Positions 33,660 to 42,042 of a stretch of DNA of 64,000 nt are shown one piece after another. Every line of letters starts with the position of its first letter. Positions within the stretch are counted from its first letter, which is position 1. Source of the stretch: a virus; IMG/VR virus record IMGVR_UViG_3300027770_001980, positions 1 to 64,000 of that record; one strand, 5' to 3'. The translations under genes and the position numbers were made by a program. The notes beneath the pieces are model-generated. The model was not told where the DNA came from, ran no database searches, and saw only the letters and a program-made list of their open reading frames with translations.

Positions 33660-34388
33660 ATGTCAACAACAAAACAGGAAAACTATCCAAGCGATAAATC
33701 TTTTTGGCACGGATTTGATGAATTCTACGAAAAGTATTTTGAAAATAGAACATTTAATAACATTGCCGAAATTGGGGCTGCAGGTGGAGCATCGATCAGG
33801 TGGTTGTTGGAACGTTTTCCTAACAGTCACATTTATGGTGCAGACATTATTGGACGCACAAATAAATGCCCGGTTGACGACCGATATAAATTATTTCAAA
33901 TAGATCAAAGTAATGTTGAACAATTAAAATATTTCCTAACTCAAGCATCATATGATCTTATTATTGAAGATGGTTCCCATCATCCTGCCCATCAGATATT
34001 AAGTTTAATTGAGGGTATCAAGGTACTTGTACCTAAAGGTATCTATATATTAGAGGATATTCATACCAGTATGAGTGCAATCGCTTCCGGAAATGCCGGA
34101 AACGCATTATCAGTATTGTTGGGTATTCAGCATTACAGGAGATTAAATATTTCAATTGATAGAGGTATTGCTCAAAAAATATCTTACAATAGTTTAATGT
34201 CTATAGATGAGGTCTTACTATTAGAAGAACATATTGACACAATAGAACTATACAAGAGATCACGTCTGCCCGATTGGTGTGCTGTTTGTAAATCTATAGA
34301 CTTTAATTTTAGTCAGTTTAGATGCGGATGTGGAACAGGAATTTTTAGCTACGATGATAGCATGACCTTTGTTATCGTTAAAAAATAA
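33660..34388 (+). CDS. Class I methyltransferase (CmcI-like)
   Basis: 242 residues. IAEIGAAGGASIRWLLERFP is the SAM-binding loop, YGADIIG the strand-2 acid, and YDLIIEDGSHHPAHQ with PKGIYILEDIH matches CmcI/macrocin-type sugar or antibiotic methyltransferases. The C-terminal part has Cys pairs (CAVC, CGCG) that may bind zinc. A glycan-modification role fits the neighbours. Starts one base after the previous stop. Confidence 0.75.
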   Translation: MSTTKQENYPSDKSFWHGFDEFYEKYFENRTFNNIAEIGAAGGASIRWLLERFPNSHIYGADIIGRTNKCPVDDRYKLFQIDQSNVEQLKYFLTQASYDLIIEDGSHHPAHQILSLIEGIKVLVPKGIYILEDIHTSMSAIASGNAGNALSVLLGIQHYRRLNISIDRGIAQKISYNSLMSIDEVLLLEEHIDTIELYKRSRLPDWCAVCKSIDFNFSQFRCGCGTGIFSYDDSMTFVIVKK

Positions 34389-34410
34389 TTATATTAACAG
34401 GAGACAGAAA

Positions 34411-34623
34411 ATGGCAACAGCAAAATCGGTAAGCAATCTCAGCGACAAACTGGTAAAAGTAAATGAGAATTTCTCAATCAATATGTATGACAATGGCTTC
34501 ATGATTGAAGTCGGCGGTCGTAATAAAAAAGGCGATTATACCAATGCTAAAATCATGTGCTCAAATGTTGAGCAACTTGTAGCATTGGTAGCAGAAGCCT
34601 GCTCAATGGAACGTGACTCATAA
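34411..34623 (+). CDS. Small hypothetical protein
   Basis: 70 residues, MATAKSVSNLSDKLVKVNENFSINMYDNGFMIEVGGRNKKGDY..., beta-rich then a helix. ATG 34411 is chosen from AGGAGA seven bases upstream. The stop overlaps the next start (TAATG). Common phage small-protein pattern, no function. Confidence 0.7.
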   Translation: MATAKSVSNLSDKLVKVNENFSINMYDNGFMIEVGGRNKKGDYTNAKIMCSNVEQLVALVAEACSMERDS

Positions 34624-34907
34624 TGCAGATTAAAATCGCAGGTATCAAGTATGATATCATACTTAAATCAAGTGAAGAGATGCATGGTGGAATTGGCCTG
34701 GCTAATTTTAACACACAAGAAATTTGGGTCAATGAAACATTTTCTTCTCAAACTAAAACAATAGCATATTGGCATGAGACTATACATATCTTAAGTGATT
34801 CATATAATCTCAAATTAAATGAAGAGAACGTCAAATATTTGACTCATGCACTTATAGCATTGCTCGAAGATAACCCTGGAATAGTTGAACAATTTAAAGG
34901 AAATTAA
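34623..34907 (+). CDS. ImmA/IrrE-like metallopeptidase
   Basis: 94 residues with H51-E-T-I-H55 in AYWHETIHILSD, preceded by FNTQEIWVNETFSSQTKTIAYW. This is the pattern of small ImmA/IrrE-type zinc peptidases often found in mobile elements, where they cleave repressors. Short and single-domain. Substrate unknown. Coupled by TAATG to the upstream gene. Confidence 0.75.
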   Translation: MQIKIAGIKYDIILKSSEEMHGGIGLANFNTQEIWVNETFSSQTKTIAYWHETIHILSDSYNLKLNEENVKYLTHALIALLEDNPGIVEQFKGN

Positions 34908-34908
34908 A

Positions 34909-35415
34909 ATGGCAATCTGGACCGTTAGCACATACTACAAAAAATCTTGTCAAGAAGTTGAACATTGGGTCCGCCAAAATGGTGATGGTAAAATAATCAC
35001 AACCAACGGATTCCGTTTTGGTGAATGGACTGTGGAAACTACAGACGACAATCCTCCGGAGTTTGAATTCACTTATGTTCCAGGCGGTGATGGTCGTCGA
35101 GACAGCCTCGACATGTGCAACCTTGAAGGCAACAACATCGAAAGTTCAGAACTTGTTGAAATGTTCGACGGTGGTTGCTGGTTTGAAACTGATTTCTATG
35201 ACCTTGATGATGCGGAACAAGAAGAACTTGAAAACTTCATCGAAGAAAACAGCATCTATGATTTAGAGGATCGCGAAGATGATCCATGGTATCCGGATGA
35301 AACTGAATGGTGGATATGGGGACCTATTGAGATTAAGAACGCTGACGGCGACCGTGTGCGTATCATTATTGCAGACGACGACGGCAATGTCGTTGATTTT
35401 AAAGACGAAGAATAA
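34909..35415 (+). CDS. Very acidic hypothetical protein
   Basis: 168 residues with acidic and tryptophan-rich segments (DLDDAEQEELENFIEENS, DREDDPWYPDETEWWIWG, IIADDDGNVVDFKDEE). The strong negative charge is reminiscent of DNA mimics, but that is only a suggestion. ATG 34909 is used; TAATG couples it to the next gene. Confidence 0.7.
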   Translation: MAIWTVSTYYKKSCQEVEHWVRQNGDGKIITTNGFRFGEWTVETTDDNPPEFEFTYVPGGDGRRDSLDMCNLEGNNIESSELVEMFDGGCWFETDFYDLDDAEQEELENFIEENSIYDLEDREDDPWYPDETEWWIWGPIEIKNADGDRVRIIIADDDGNVVDFKDEE

Positions 35416-36260
35416 TGGCACAACACAGTAACTATTGGAGTTGTAGTCCTTTCGCAGATTGGATCCGAGGTACTACCAAATTAAAAATGGGTACCAGCGA
35501 AGAATGGCACGAGTGGGAATCTCGTGCAAAACGAGATTATCCCATCCGTTGGTGGATTGCAGAAGAAGGTCTTGGGCATCTACAAGACTTCGTTACATGG
35601 CCCGTAAGGAAAATATATGATATCAAATACTACATTAACAACCGTTGGATTAGTCACACTCATGCTCTTACCGCTCATCCCCGGGATATTAAGCCGGGTG
35701 AATGGAGGGATGTGGGCAACCGCTTTCTGCCTTGCTTATTCAATGAGTTGGTTGATTTTGTTGAAATAGAACAAGCCTGGCATCACATTGCCTGGAACGA
35801 TGAATCCAAAGAGAAGTTCAAAGCACCATTCTGGGCCAGTGGTTGGTTCCGTTGGAGAACTTGGCGTTGTCCCGAAGCAGGTATTGCTTCACTTGATTGG
35901 TCAATGAGTTTGGTTTGGGACAAGGACTGGGGTGTAGACGAAACAAGTCCAGAATTTGGCAAGCCTACCAGTCAAGCAATCCGTGCTAAGGAAATCAAAG
36001 AACTATATCTATGGTGGACCACTGTATATCCTGCTCGACCAGATCCCATGGATGCCAGTGGGTGGAGTGAATACTGCGATCGTCTGCGTATAGAACAAGG
36101 TAGTGACCGCTGGATTGGAATGAAATCAAAGAGCCCCGAGACCGAAAAGATGGGAAAGAAAGCACTCAAACTATCACAAAAGATTGAAGAGGCCTACGAT
36201 AAAGAAGATGAGGCTATGATGATTCGTTTGATTAAGATAAGAGATAGCCTATGGACCTAA
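35415..36260 (+). CDS. Tryptophan-rich hypothetical protein
   Basis: 281 residues with many Trp and His residues (YPIRWWIAEEG, EQAWHHIAWNDESKE, ASGWFRWRTWRCPEAG). No hydrophobic membrane helices and no signal peptide. The pattern HHIAW with nearby acids could bind metal. Proteins of this look occur widely in large T4-like phages without known function. Overlaps the next small gene by ten bases. Confidence 0.75.
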   Translation: MAQHSNYWSCSPFADWIRGTTKLKMGTSEEWHEWESRAKRDYPIRWWIAEEGLGHLQDFVTWPVRKIYDIKYYINNRWISHTHALTAHPRDIKPGEWRDVGNRFLPCLFNELVDFVEIEQAWHHIAWNDESKEKFKAPFWASGWFRWRTWRCPEAGIASLDWSMSLVWDKDWGVDETSPEFGKPTSQAIRAKEIKELYLWWTTVYPARPDPMDASGWSEYCDRLRIEQGSDRWIGMKSKSPETEKMGKKALKLSQKIEEAYDKEDEAMMIRLIKIRDSLWT

Positions 36261-36421
36261 GTTGCCCTAAATGCGATACAAAATCATACTCTTCTGAATA
36301 TGATACTTACTACTGCGAATCTTGTAACGAGTGGTTAGAGGACATCTGCACAGACCGAGATTGTAAATTTTGTAATAGTAGACCTGCCAAGCCCAATGAC
36401 CGACATATCCAGGAGTCCTAA
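36251..36421 (+). CDS. Small zinc-ribbon protein
   Basis: 56 residues with three Cys pairs: CPKCDT near the N-terminus, CESCNEW, and CTDRDCKFCNSRP. Likely two zinc-binding sites. It overlaps the preceding gene by ten bases and the following one by 26, so all three are coupled. Possibly nucleic-acid or protein binding. Confidence 0.65.
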   Translation: MDLSCPKCDTKSYSSEYDTYYCESCNEWLEDICTDRDCKFCNSRPAKPNDRHIQES

Positions 36422-36983
36422 TCGGCATACCTTTCAAAGAGACAACTATATCAAACGTTGTCTCGAGGAAGGCAAAAGTCTCGACGATCCAAATGTTAAA
36501 GCTATGATTGATATGTATAACAGTTGGGCGCTTAGAGATGAAGAAAATCTAACCGACACCGAGTGGCAAGAGAACAATATGGAGTTCGATATGCGTAGTG
36601 CCGACTGGATGGTTGCCAAGGTCCGCGAAAGTCGAGTCTACGCTCAACACCTCTATGCTGCCATGTGCAATAATGAGTTCCAAAAACTCGAAGTGTTCCC
36701 TATTCTTAAAGACCAGCGTTGGAGTGCCAGTTGGAGATATGCTGGTGGCATAGTAGCGGACATGCGCGGAGAAGGTGATTACATCGATTGGTATTGCTCT
36801 GGTATTGGAAATAGCGATCCGTTAGAGGACGGTGAATGGGAACGAATGACCGCTGAGCAGCAAACCGTCTATAAAGAAAAAGAAGCATCTGTCGGCGAAG
36901 GCATGATCACTGATGAGATCAAAGATGACCTAAAGCGGTTAGGTTGGATATTCCGTGACGGCGATTTTGATGACATGCGATGA
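36396..36983 (+). CDS. Hypothetical protein
   Basis: 195 residues: helical N-terminus (RDNYIKRCLEEGKSLDDPNVKAMIDMYNSW) and a C-terminal part with SASWRYAGGIVADMRGEGDYIDWYCSG. Acidic and soluble. Overlaps both neighbours. Conserved-looking phage protein without recognisable domain. Confidence 0.75.
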   Translation: MTDISRSPNRHTFQRDNYIKRCLEEGKSLDDPNVKAMIDMYNSWALRDEENLTDTEWQENNMEFDMRSADWMVAKVRESRVYAQHLYAAMCNNEFQKLEVFPILKDQRWSASWRYAGGIVADMRGEGDYIDWYCSGIGNSDPLEDGEWERMTAEQQTVYKEKEASVGEGMITDEIKDDLKRLGWIFRDGDFDDMR

Positions 36984-37270
36984 GTAAACCTGTTGTCCTG
37001 ACCGAAGATCAATGGGCTAAAGTATACGATATCATTGCCAAAACCTATCCACATAGTGTGTTGTTAATACGCAACAGGATGAAGGAAGTTCTGGGTTTCA
37101 CTGTACGCAGACATGCAGAATGGCTCAAATATGATGGAGAGGATCACGAATTTGTCCCTCGACATTCATACAAAGAACTGATATGTTTAGATTTCTACAA
37201 TGAGCCAAAAAGAACCATGTTTTTGTTGAGATATTCGGACATAATTGGTAAAACCACTCTTGACAATTAG
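36980..37270 (+). CDS. Hypothetical protein
   Basis: 96 residues, LTEDQWAKVYDIIAKTYPHSVLLIRNRMKEVLGFTVRRHAEWL, mostly helical then beta. ATGA overlap with the previous gene. The last codons overlap the TTGACA of the promoter at 37260, ending this operon. Confidence 0.75.
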   Translation: MSKPVVLTEDQWAKVYDIIAKTYPHSVLLIRNRMKEVLGFTVRRHAEWLKYDGEDHEFVPRHSYKELICLDFYNEPKRTMFLLRYSDIIGKTTLDN

Positions 37271-37288
37271 ACAAAATCGCTGTATAAT
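37260..37288 (+). promoter_or_regulatory. Sigma70-like promoter
   Basis: TTGACA (37260-37265), 17-nt spacer, TATAAT (37283-37288), then AACAGCAA in the leader and TTGGAG before ATG 37322. Confidence 0.87.
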
Positions 37289-37321
37289 TACTATATTGAA
37301 CAGCAACACTTGGAGTAATAT

Positions 37322-38524
37322 ATGGTAACAGCAGTTAAAAAAGTAGCAGTAAAGAAGGTTCGCGTAACTTCGCAAAGCATTCGTGAAAATGCCAAACGCG
37401 ATTTGAGCCCAAAATGGGACGGTGCTGGAGACATGAGCCCAACTGAATATGCTGCTTATTTCCGCGAAGCAATGAAATACTACCGTTTGGAAAGTTCTGG
37501 CAAAGAACTCAAGCCAAAAGTCATCGATTGGATGGGTCGTAACGATTACACCCGTGATCAAATACAAGCATTCAAGAAAACTAAAGAGTGGCGTTGTAAC
37601 CTGACCATGGGTGCTATCGCAAGTTGCTTGCTCAAAGGTATGCCAGCAACTAAACAAGGTTGGAACAACAATGCAAGTTCTGCAGAATGGCTCAAAGAGC
37701 AAATCGCCGATGCTGTAGAAGCAGGCAAGTGGGATATTGAGGAAGTCGAAGCGGTTAAGACTGCCAAAGCAGTGGCGCCAGTTATGAACATCCAAGATCG
37801 CATCCGTGAGCAGGCAGTGGGCATGAGCGATGAGATCGATGCTGCTATCGATTCGTGGATCGTTGATCCTAATGCTTTTGATCCCAAAGCATTCAAGATG
37901 GTTAGTCTGTTGCGTGGCAAGGGTGCCAAGGCAGCACAGGCTCGCTATATCAAAGGTTTCTTTGCTAACGGTCTGGCAGAACTCAAAGAACTCGCCAGTG
38001 GACATGCTGATGACCAATTGAAAGAAGGTTATCGACATGTTAGTCGTAAGAATGTCAACAAGTTGATCGAGTTCTACGAAAGCATTGCACAGGCTTGCGA
38101 GCAGATTGCCGCAGAAGCCAAAGTGTTGAAGAAGCCCCGTGCTAAAAAGGTCAAGCCCGCAGAGGAATTGGTCAAGCGTATCAAGTTTAAGATGACTGAT
38201 GACAAGTTGGGTGTGGCTTCAGTGCCGGCTGCTGGTTTGATTGGTGCCCAGGCTGCTATTGTTTACAATTCCAAGACTCGCAAGTTTGGTATGTATATCG
38301 CTAAAACTTCAGCAGGCTTGAATGTTAAAGGTACCAGCATCATCGACTTTACTGAGAAATCAGTACAGAAAACTTTGCGTAAGCCTGCAGAACAGTTGAA
38401 AGACTTTAAACTGCAAAATACGCAACGGCGTGTTGAGACTTGGTTGGGTGCCATCAAGGCCACTGATACTATGTTGAATGGACGCATGAATGCAGACATC
38501 ATGATCTTAAAAGTGTTCAAGTGA
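37322..38524 (+). CDS. Conserved-type phage protein of unknown function
   Basis: 400 residues. Basic start (VTAVKKVAVKKVRVTSQ), helical middle with KPKVIDWMGRNDYTRDQIQAFKKTKEWRC and a repeated-helix region (EIDAAIDSWIVDPNAFDPKAFKMVSLLRG). The C-terminal third is beta-rich (KFKMTDDKLGVASVPAAGLIGAQ). Lysine/alanine-rich; a DNA-associated role is plausible but not shown. It has its own early-type promoter. A 283-codon frame on the opposite strand here is a shadow. Confidence 0.8.
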   Translation: MVTAVKKVAVKKVRVTSQSIRENAKRDLSPKWDGAGDMSPTEYAAYFREAMKYYRLESSGKELKPKVIDWMGRNDYTRDQIQAFKKTKEWRCNLTMGAIASCLLKGMPATKQGWNNNASSAEWLKEQIADAVEAGKWDIEEVEAVKTAKAVAPVMNIQDRIREQAVGMSDEIDAAIDSWIVDPNAFDPKAFKMVSLLRGKGAKAAQARYIKGFFANGLAELKELASGHADDQLKEGYRHVSRKNVNKLIEFYESIAQACEQIAAEAKVLKKPRAKKVKPAEELVKRIKFKMTDDKLGVASVPAAGLIGAQAAIVYNSKTRKFGMYIAKTSAGLNVKGTSIIDFTEKSVQKTLRKPAEQLKDFKLQNTQRRVETWLGAIKATDTMLNGRMNADIMILKVFK

Positions 38525-38661
38525 TCAACAGAGATATTATTTTAGCGGTAAGAGAAATGACTGATCGTCATTTCACAGTATCGGATATTGCTGCTAAACT
38601 TAATATCGGCGTTGAACTTGTTCAAATGGCTATTGATTTTATTAACAATATGTTAACATAG
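38521..38661 (+). CDS. Small helix-turn-helix-like protein
   Basis: 46 residues from GTG 38521, which overlaps the previous stop as GTGA. FTVSDIAAKLNIGVELVQMAIDFI has the spacing of a helix-turn-helix. Possibly a small DNA-binding regulator. The overlap and the motif are the evidence. Confidence 0.5.
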   Translation: MINRDIILAVREMTDRHFTVSDIAAKLNIGVELVQMAIDFINNMLT

Positions 38662-38668
38662 GTGTAAT

Positions 38669-39025
38669 ATGACAGGCTGGAATACAATCAAAAATCTTCG
38701 AGATATTGAAGCACGGGCAGACTTGCTGGGTATGATGTTGGCACCTTACCGTCATGATGATCGTTATGGCGAAAATGTAGCACTGGTGCCCAAGGATCAG
38801 AACTCATTGCCCATCTACACCCGTGATGCTCAGCTATTTGCTGGCTCACTCGAAGGTGCTAATCATTTCATGCAAGGTATCATGTGGGCACGAGATTACG
38901 ATCTTTTCACCATTGATAAAAATCTCAATGCCAAGCGAGCTCGAAAAGAACAAGACCTGCGTAATAAAGAATTGATGGAAATTATTAAAAATAGTGATAA
39001 GCGAGATAAAAATGAAACTGTCTGA
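38669..39025 (+). CDS. Hypothetical protein
   Basis: 118 residues: MTGWNTIKNLRDIEARADLLGMMLAPYRHDDRYGENVALVPKD, with a charged helical C-terminus (RARKEQDLRNKELMEIIKN). GGTGTAAT precedes ATG. It overlaps the next gene by 14 bases. Unknown function. Confidence 0.75.
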   Translation: MTGWNTIKNLRDIEARADLLGMMLAPYRHDDRYGENVALVPKDQNSLPIYTRDAQLFAGSLEGANHFMQGIMWARDYDLFTIDKNLNAKRARKEQDLRNKELMEIIKNSDKRDKNETV

Positions 39026-39428
39026 TCATAGTAAACAACGACTGCAGGCGACTTTTACTGAATGGGGCGTGGACGAATTGGACTACATGGGCCCTATGTA
39101 TGAATATTTGATCAATGGATTTGAGCCAGGTAGTTTCTTTACTGCGGTGTTGGCTAATAACTTCATGGATGCCGTGAGGTCCAGCCATCCTGCTAACACT
39201 ATTCCTGCTCTTAAAAAATTAGCAGGATGGATTACTGAACACATGCCCAAGCAAGCCTGGGGCAGTTACAATCAAGTGAAATCCTGGCTGGCCTTGGCAG
39301 ATCACGAGCGTAGAGCAATATTGGAAGAATGTCGTCTGATCTATACGACCAAACAGGAAGTCATGTTGATCTTGAAGGGTATGCCTGTCATACACACTGA
39401 TGATTTTTTGAGAATGGAGAATTGCTAA
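39012..39428 (+). CDS. Hypothetical protein
   Basis: 138 residues, MKLSDHSKQRLQATFTEWGVDELDYMGPMYEYLINGFEPGSFF, all-helical appearance. ATG 39012 is chosen over an upstream in-frame ATG because it restores the usual short overlap and starts with a conserved-looking MKLSDHS. No domain recognised. Confidence 0.7.
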   Translation: MKLSDHSKQRLQATFTEWGVDELDYMGPMYEYLINGFEPGSFFTAVLANNFMDAVRSSHPANTIPALKKLAGWITEHMPKQAWGSYNQVKSWLALADHERRAILEECRLIYTTKQEVMLILKGMPVIHTDDFLRMENC

Positions 39429-39429
39429 T

Positions 39430-39720
39430 ATGAGCACAGAAGAAGATAAATTCAAACACAGCCGGCGATTGCTCAAAGACGATAATGCTGTAAAGAAACA
39501 GACTAAGATTGCTAAAACTTTTGGAGTGCCGGTTAAGGAGCCACATAAGTTTGCTAAACAACATGCTATGGATTGCGGTAATCCACAATGTTTGCTTTGC
39601 TCAAGTGAAAAAGTTTTAGGAAGAAAGACTATTAAAGAAAGACGATTTGATCAAGATGTGGATACACCTTCCGACCGACGCAGTAATGGAGTAAAACCCA
39701 ATGAAGAAGATCTACTATGA
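39430..39720 (+). CDS. Small protein with cysteine cluster
   Basis: 96 residues. KQHAMDCGNPQCLLCSSEKVLGRKT places three cysteines (C-x4-C-x2-C) in a zinc-finger-like turn. The remainder is basic and polar. Overlaps the next gene by 20 bases. Could bind nucleic acid; unproven. Confidence 0.7.
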   Translation: MSTEEDKFKHSRRLLKDDNAVKKQTKIAKTFGVPVKEPHKFAKQHAMDCGNPQCLLCSSEKVLGRKTIKERRFDQDVDTPSDRRSNGVKPNEEDLL

Positions 39721-40156
39721 AAAAGTCGGCGCACGGTATGTTCCCGTAGCCGAATATGATAGCGAATACTTGGATAGTTTCTCCAAAGGTACTCACATTG
39801 TCATGTGCTATCCAGGTGGACAAAGTCGTAGATACAACATCGATCCTGACTATGCTGGAATGATTGCCGCCGGGCGTGTGGCCGAAGAAGCCATGGGCAA
39901 GGCCATGTATGACGCCAGTCAACTGAAGCCAAGCAAGAAACCAATTACATCTGGACAACGACGAGCATGGCGGAAACTGGCCAAAGAGTTTGGTGAGGAA
40001 CTATATCAATTGAATGGAGTCAGCACACACGATATTGTCCAAGAAGGCCTAAAGGCTTTACATAAGGAAGCAGATGTGTTATACTCTAATCCAGCAGTGA
40101 AAAAAGCATACGATCACTTTATTTTAATGTGTAAACTAACCAAGGAACAATCATGA
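39701..40156 (+). CDS. Hypothetical protein
   Basis: 151 residues: KKIYYEKVGARYVPVAEYDSEYLDSFSKGTHIVMCYPGGQSRRY then a helical region (AMGKAMYDASQLK, SGQRRAWRKLAKEFGEELYQLNG). A type frequently seen in large phages, function unknown. ATGA overlap with the next gene. Confidence 0.75.
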   Translation: MKKIYYEKVGARYVPVAEYDSEYLDSFSKGTHIVMCYPGGQSRRYNIDPDYAGMIAAGRVAEEAMGKAMYDASQLKPSKKPITSGQRRAWRKLAKEFGEELYQLNGVSTHDIVQEGLKALHKEADVLYSNPAVKKAYDHFILMCKLTKEQS

Positions 40157-40689
40157 TCACTCTTAAAGATTTTATGGAAACAGTCAACTACCGTATCACA
40201 GAAGGTAGCAACTATGGCTGGAGTTGTTTTGGATTCAATGCCTATATATTGGATTATTGGAATGGTGACCATAGTGGTTACAGCATGGTCATCACATTTG
40301 ATACTAAAACTCAAGTGGTTTACATGGTAGAGGCACACGATTTTAAAAATCAGAGAGCATATCGTATGATCAACCCTGCCTTCACAGCGGCACACGATAC
40401 TGAAGTTAAGACCCGTGGTATTGAAGATCAAGCATGGGAAGATGATAACGGCGAGCCTGTCAAATACACTGATCTCGATGTAGATGCTGACTTCTTAGAA
40501 AAGGCTCGTGCTATCGTTGCTGGTGAAGACTACGATACTCGTGTCCAGATTTCAGTTGATTTCACGAATGAAGAACTATTGCAGTATGCTATAATGGCAC
40601 ATGAACAAGATATCACCCTGAATGCACTTATCGAAGGTGCTCTTCGTGATATGATTGACCGCCACGATTTATTGAAAGAATGGAAGTAA
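40153..40689 (+). CDS. Hypothetical protein with ribbon-helix-helix-like end
   Basis: 178 residues. The N-terminal ~95 are mixed alpha/beta. The C-terminus VQISVDFTNEELLQYAIMAHEQDITLNALIEGALRDMID has the strand-helix-helix pattern of ribbon-helix-helix DNA-binding domains (ITLNALIEGALR). Regulatory role possible. Overlaps previous gene; the next starts immediately. Confidence 0.7.
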   Translation: MITLKDFMETVNYRITEGSNYGWSCFGFNAYILDYWNGDHSGYSMVITFDTKTQVVYMVEAHDFKNQRAYRMINPAFTAAHDTEVKTRGIEDQAWEDDNGEPVKYTDLDVDADFLEKARAIVAGEDYDTRVQISVDFTNEELLQYAIMAHEQDITLNALIEGALRDMIDRHDLLKEWK

Positions 40690-40962
40690 ATGACATTGCC
40701 CGATGAACGCTATCGTGCGGTCATGGAAACTATGCGTTTCCTTACAGATTTACAATCCACAGAAGTATATCCCAGGGTGCCTAAAATAGTGAGGAAACAT
40801 GCCCTAAGCCTGTTGCGTCATTATCCCAGTGCTTGGGATATGAAGGTAGCATCTGAGAATGCGCCAAATATATTCCAAAAAGAAATGGAACCACTTTATC
40901 GTATGGTTAAGAAATACGATATGGAAAAGAAAGAACAGAATGAAAATCGGCCTGAGTTATAG
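40690..40962 (+). CDS. Hypothetical protein
   Basis: 90 residues, MTLPDERYRAVMETMRFLTDLQSTEVYPRVPKIVRKHALSLLRHYPS, helical. A short conserved-looking phage protein (BPSL0761-like pattern), function unknown. Starts at the base after the previous stop and overlaps the next gene by 23 bases. Confidence 0.7.
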   Translation: MTLPDERYRAVMETMRFLTDLQSTEVYPRVPKIVRKHALSLLRHYPSAWDMKVASENAPNIFQKEMEPLYRMVKKYDMEKKEQNENRPEL

Positions 40963-41362
40963 TCGTTGTATCCGAGACATCGTCGACGGTGTTGTGGATA
41001 TCGATGATGTATTAGTAGTCATCTCCCGTACCAACTTTGATCCCAAAGATGACGAGCAGTGGGCGGGCATTTGGGCGGGCTATCACGACCGTAGCGGAGG
41101 ATGGAGCAATAGCGAATGGTACGGCTATCCAGACACCGACGAAGTTAAATTCCGCGATGTAACAATCAAACTATGGGATGCTGGTAAGTTCCATCAACCT
41201 CGCAAGTTCGGAGCAAACCCTGCTCGCCGTCCAGAATACTGGTTAGAGACTTGTTTGCCAAGCAGTGAGTTAGAGCGTAATCCAGCAGCCAAGATCGCAT
41301 GGAATAACTTCCAAGTGGTTGCAGGATTGACCAATGTGACATTAGACAAAGATTATCAATAA
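40940..41362 (+). CDS. Hypothetical protein
   Basis: 140 residues from ATG 40940: MKIGLSYSRCIRDIVDGVVDIDDVLVVISRTNFDPKDDEQW, then a tryptophan-rich part. Longer in-frame extension upstream lies in the preceding gene and is rejected. Immediately upstream of clpP by nine bases, so probably in the same operon. Unknown. Confidence 0.72.
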   Translation: MKIGLSYSRCIRDIVDGVVDIDDVLVVISRTNFDPKDDEQWAGIWAGYHDRSGGWSNSEWYGYPDTDEVKFRDVTIKLWDAGKFHQPRKFGANPARRPEYWLETCLPSSELERNPAAKIAWNNFQVVAGLTNVTLDKDYQ

Positions 41363-41371
41363 GGACATATT

Positions 41372-41956
41372 ATGTTAGTACCAATGGTAGTAGAGAAGAC
41401 AGGTCAAGGCGAACGAGCCTTTGACATTTTTAGTAGATTATTGAACGAAAGAATTGTATTCCTAAATGGAGGAGTGGACGATCACAGTAGCAATCTTGTA
41501 GTGGCACAGATGCTACATTTAGAGAGTGCCGATAGTGAGAAGGATATCCACTTTTATATCAACAGCCCCGGTGGCGTGATTACCAGTGGCATGGCTATCT
41601 ACGATGTCATGCAATTTGTCAAACCAGATGTATGCACTTATGTCATGGGTCAAGCCTGTAGCATGGGCAGTTTCTTGGCACAGGCAGGAGCTAAAGATAA
41701 GCGTTATATCTTACCACATGCTCGCCATATGATACACCAACCCAGTGGTGGTGCTCGTGGTATGCAGAGTGACATTGAGATCCAATACAAAGAAATCACA
41801 CAGATGAAGAAGATGTTGACAGACTTGTATGTTCAACATAATACGGCAGGCAAGACCTATGCTGACTTCGAGCGTGATATGGATCGTGATACATTTATGA
41901 GTGCTGAAGAAGCATTGGCATATGGATTGGTTGACAAAATTATCGATAAGCGTTAA
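41372..41956 (+). CDS. clpP: ATP-dependent Clp protease proteolytic subunit
   Basis: 194 residues, a complete ClpP. Ser97 in [10 protein letters not shown], His122 in [10 protein letters not shown] and Asp173 in [18 protein letters not shown] form the catalytic triad; [18 protein letters not shown] is the oxyanion-loop region. ClpP forms a two-ring chamber and needs a Clp ATPase, probably from the host since none is in this window. Phage ClpP is thought to act as virion maturation protease or host-protein degrader; both are inferences. AAGGACA precedes ATG. Confidence 0.95.
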   Translation: MLVPMVVEKTGQGERAFDIFSRLLNERIVFLNGGVDDHSSNLVVAQMLHLESADSEKDIHFYINSPGGVITSGMAIYDVMQFVKPDVCTYVMGQACSMGSFLAQAGAKDKRYILPHARHMIHQPSGGARGMQSDIEIQYKEITQMKKMLTDLYVQHNTAGKTYADFERDMDRDTFMSAEEALAYGLVDKIIDKR

Positions 41957-41962
41957 ACTTAC

Positions 41963-41970
41963 GATAAATA
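41963..41970 (+). promoter_or_regulatory. ATAAATA late-promoter-like motif
   Basis: GATAAATA within the small palindrome GATAAATATC, downstream of clpP and 73 bases before the next ATG. Confidence 0.3.
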
Positions 41971-42042
41971 TCAACAGCGGTCTCCGAGCATCAACCCGCT
42001 ATACAAATTCTGCTGCCTATGCTATAACATAGGAGAAAAAGC

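Noticed and set aside
34369-34410. Upstream start for the 70-residue gene
   Set aside because: It overlaps the methyltransferase end without a ribosome site, while ATG 34411 has AGGAGA.
37187-38038. 283-codon open frame on the minus strand
   Set aside because: It lies entirely opposite the well-formed gene 37322-38524 and the end of 36980-37270, has no ribosome site and an odd composition; it is a shadow frame.
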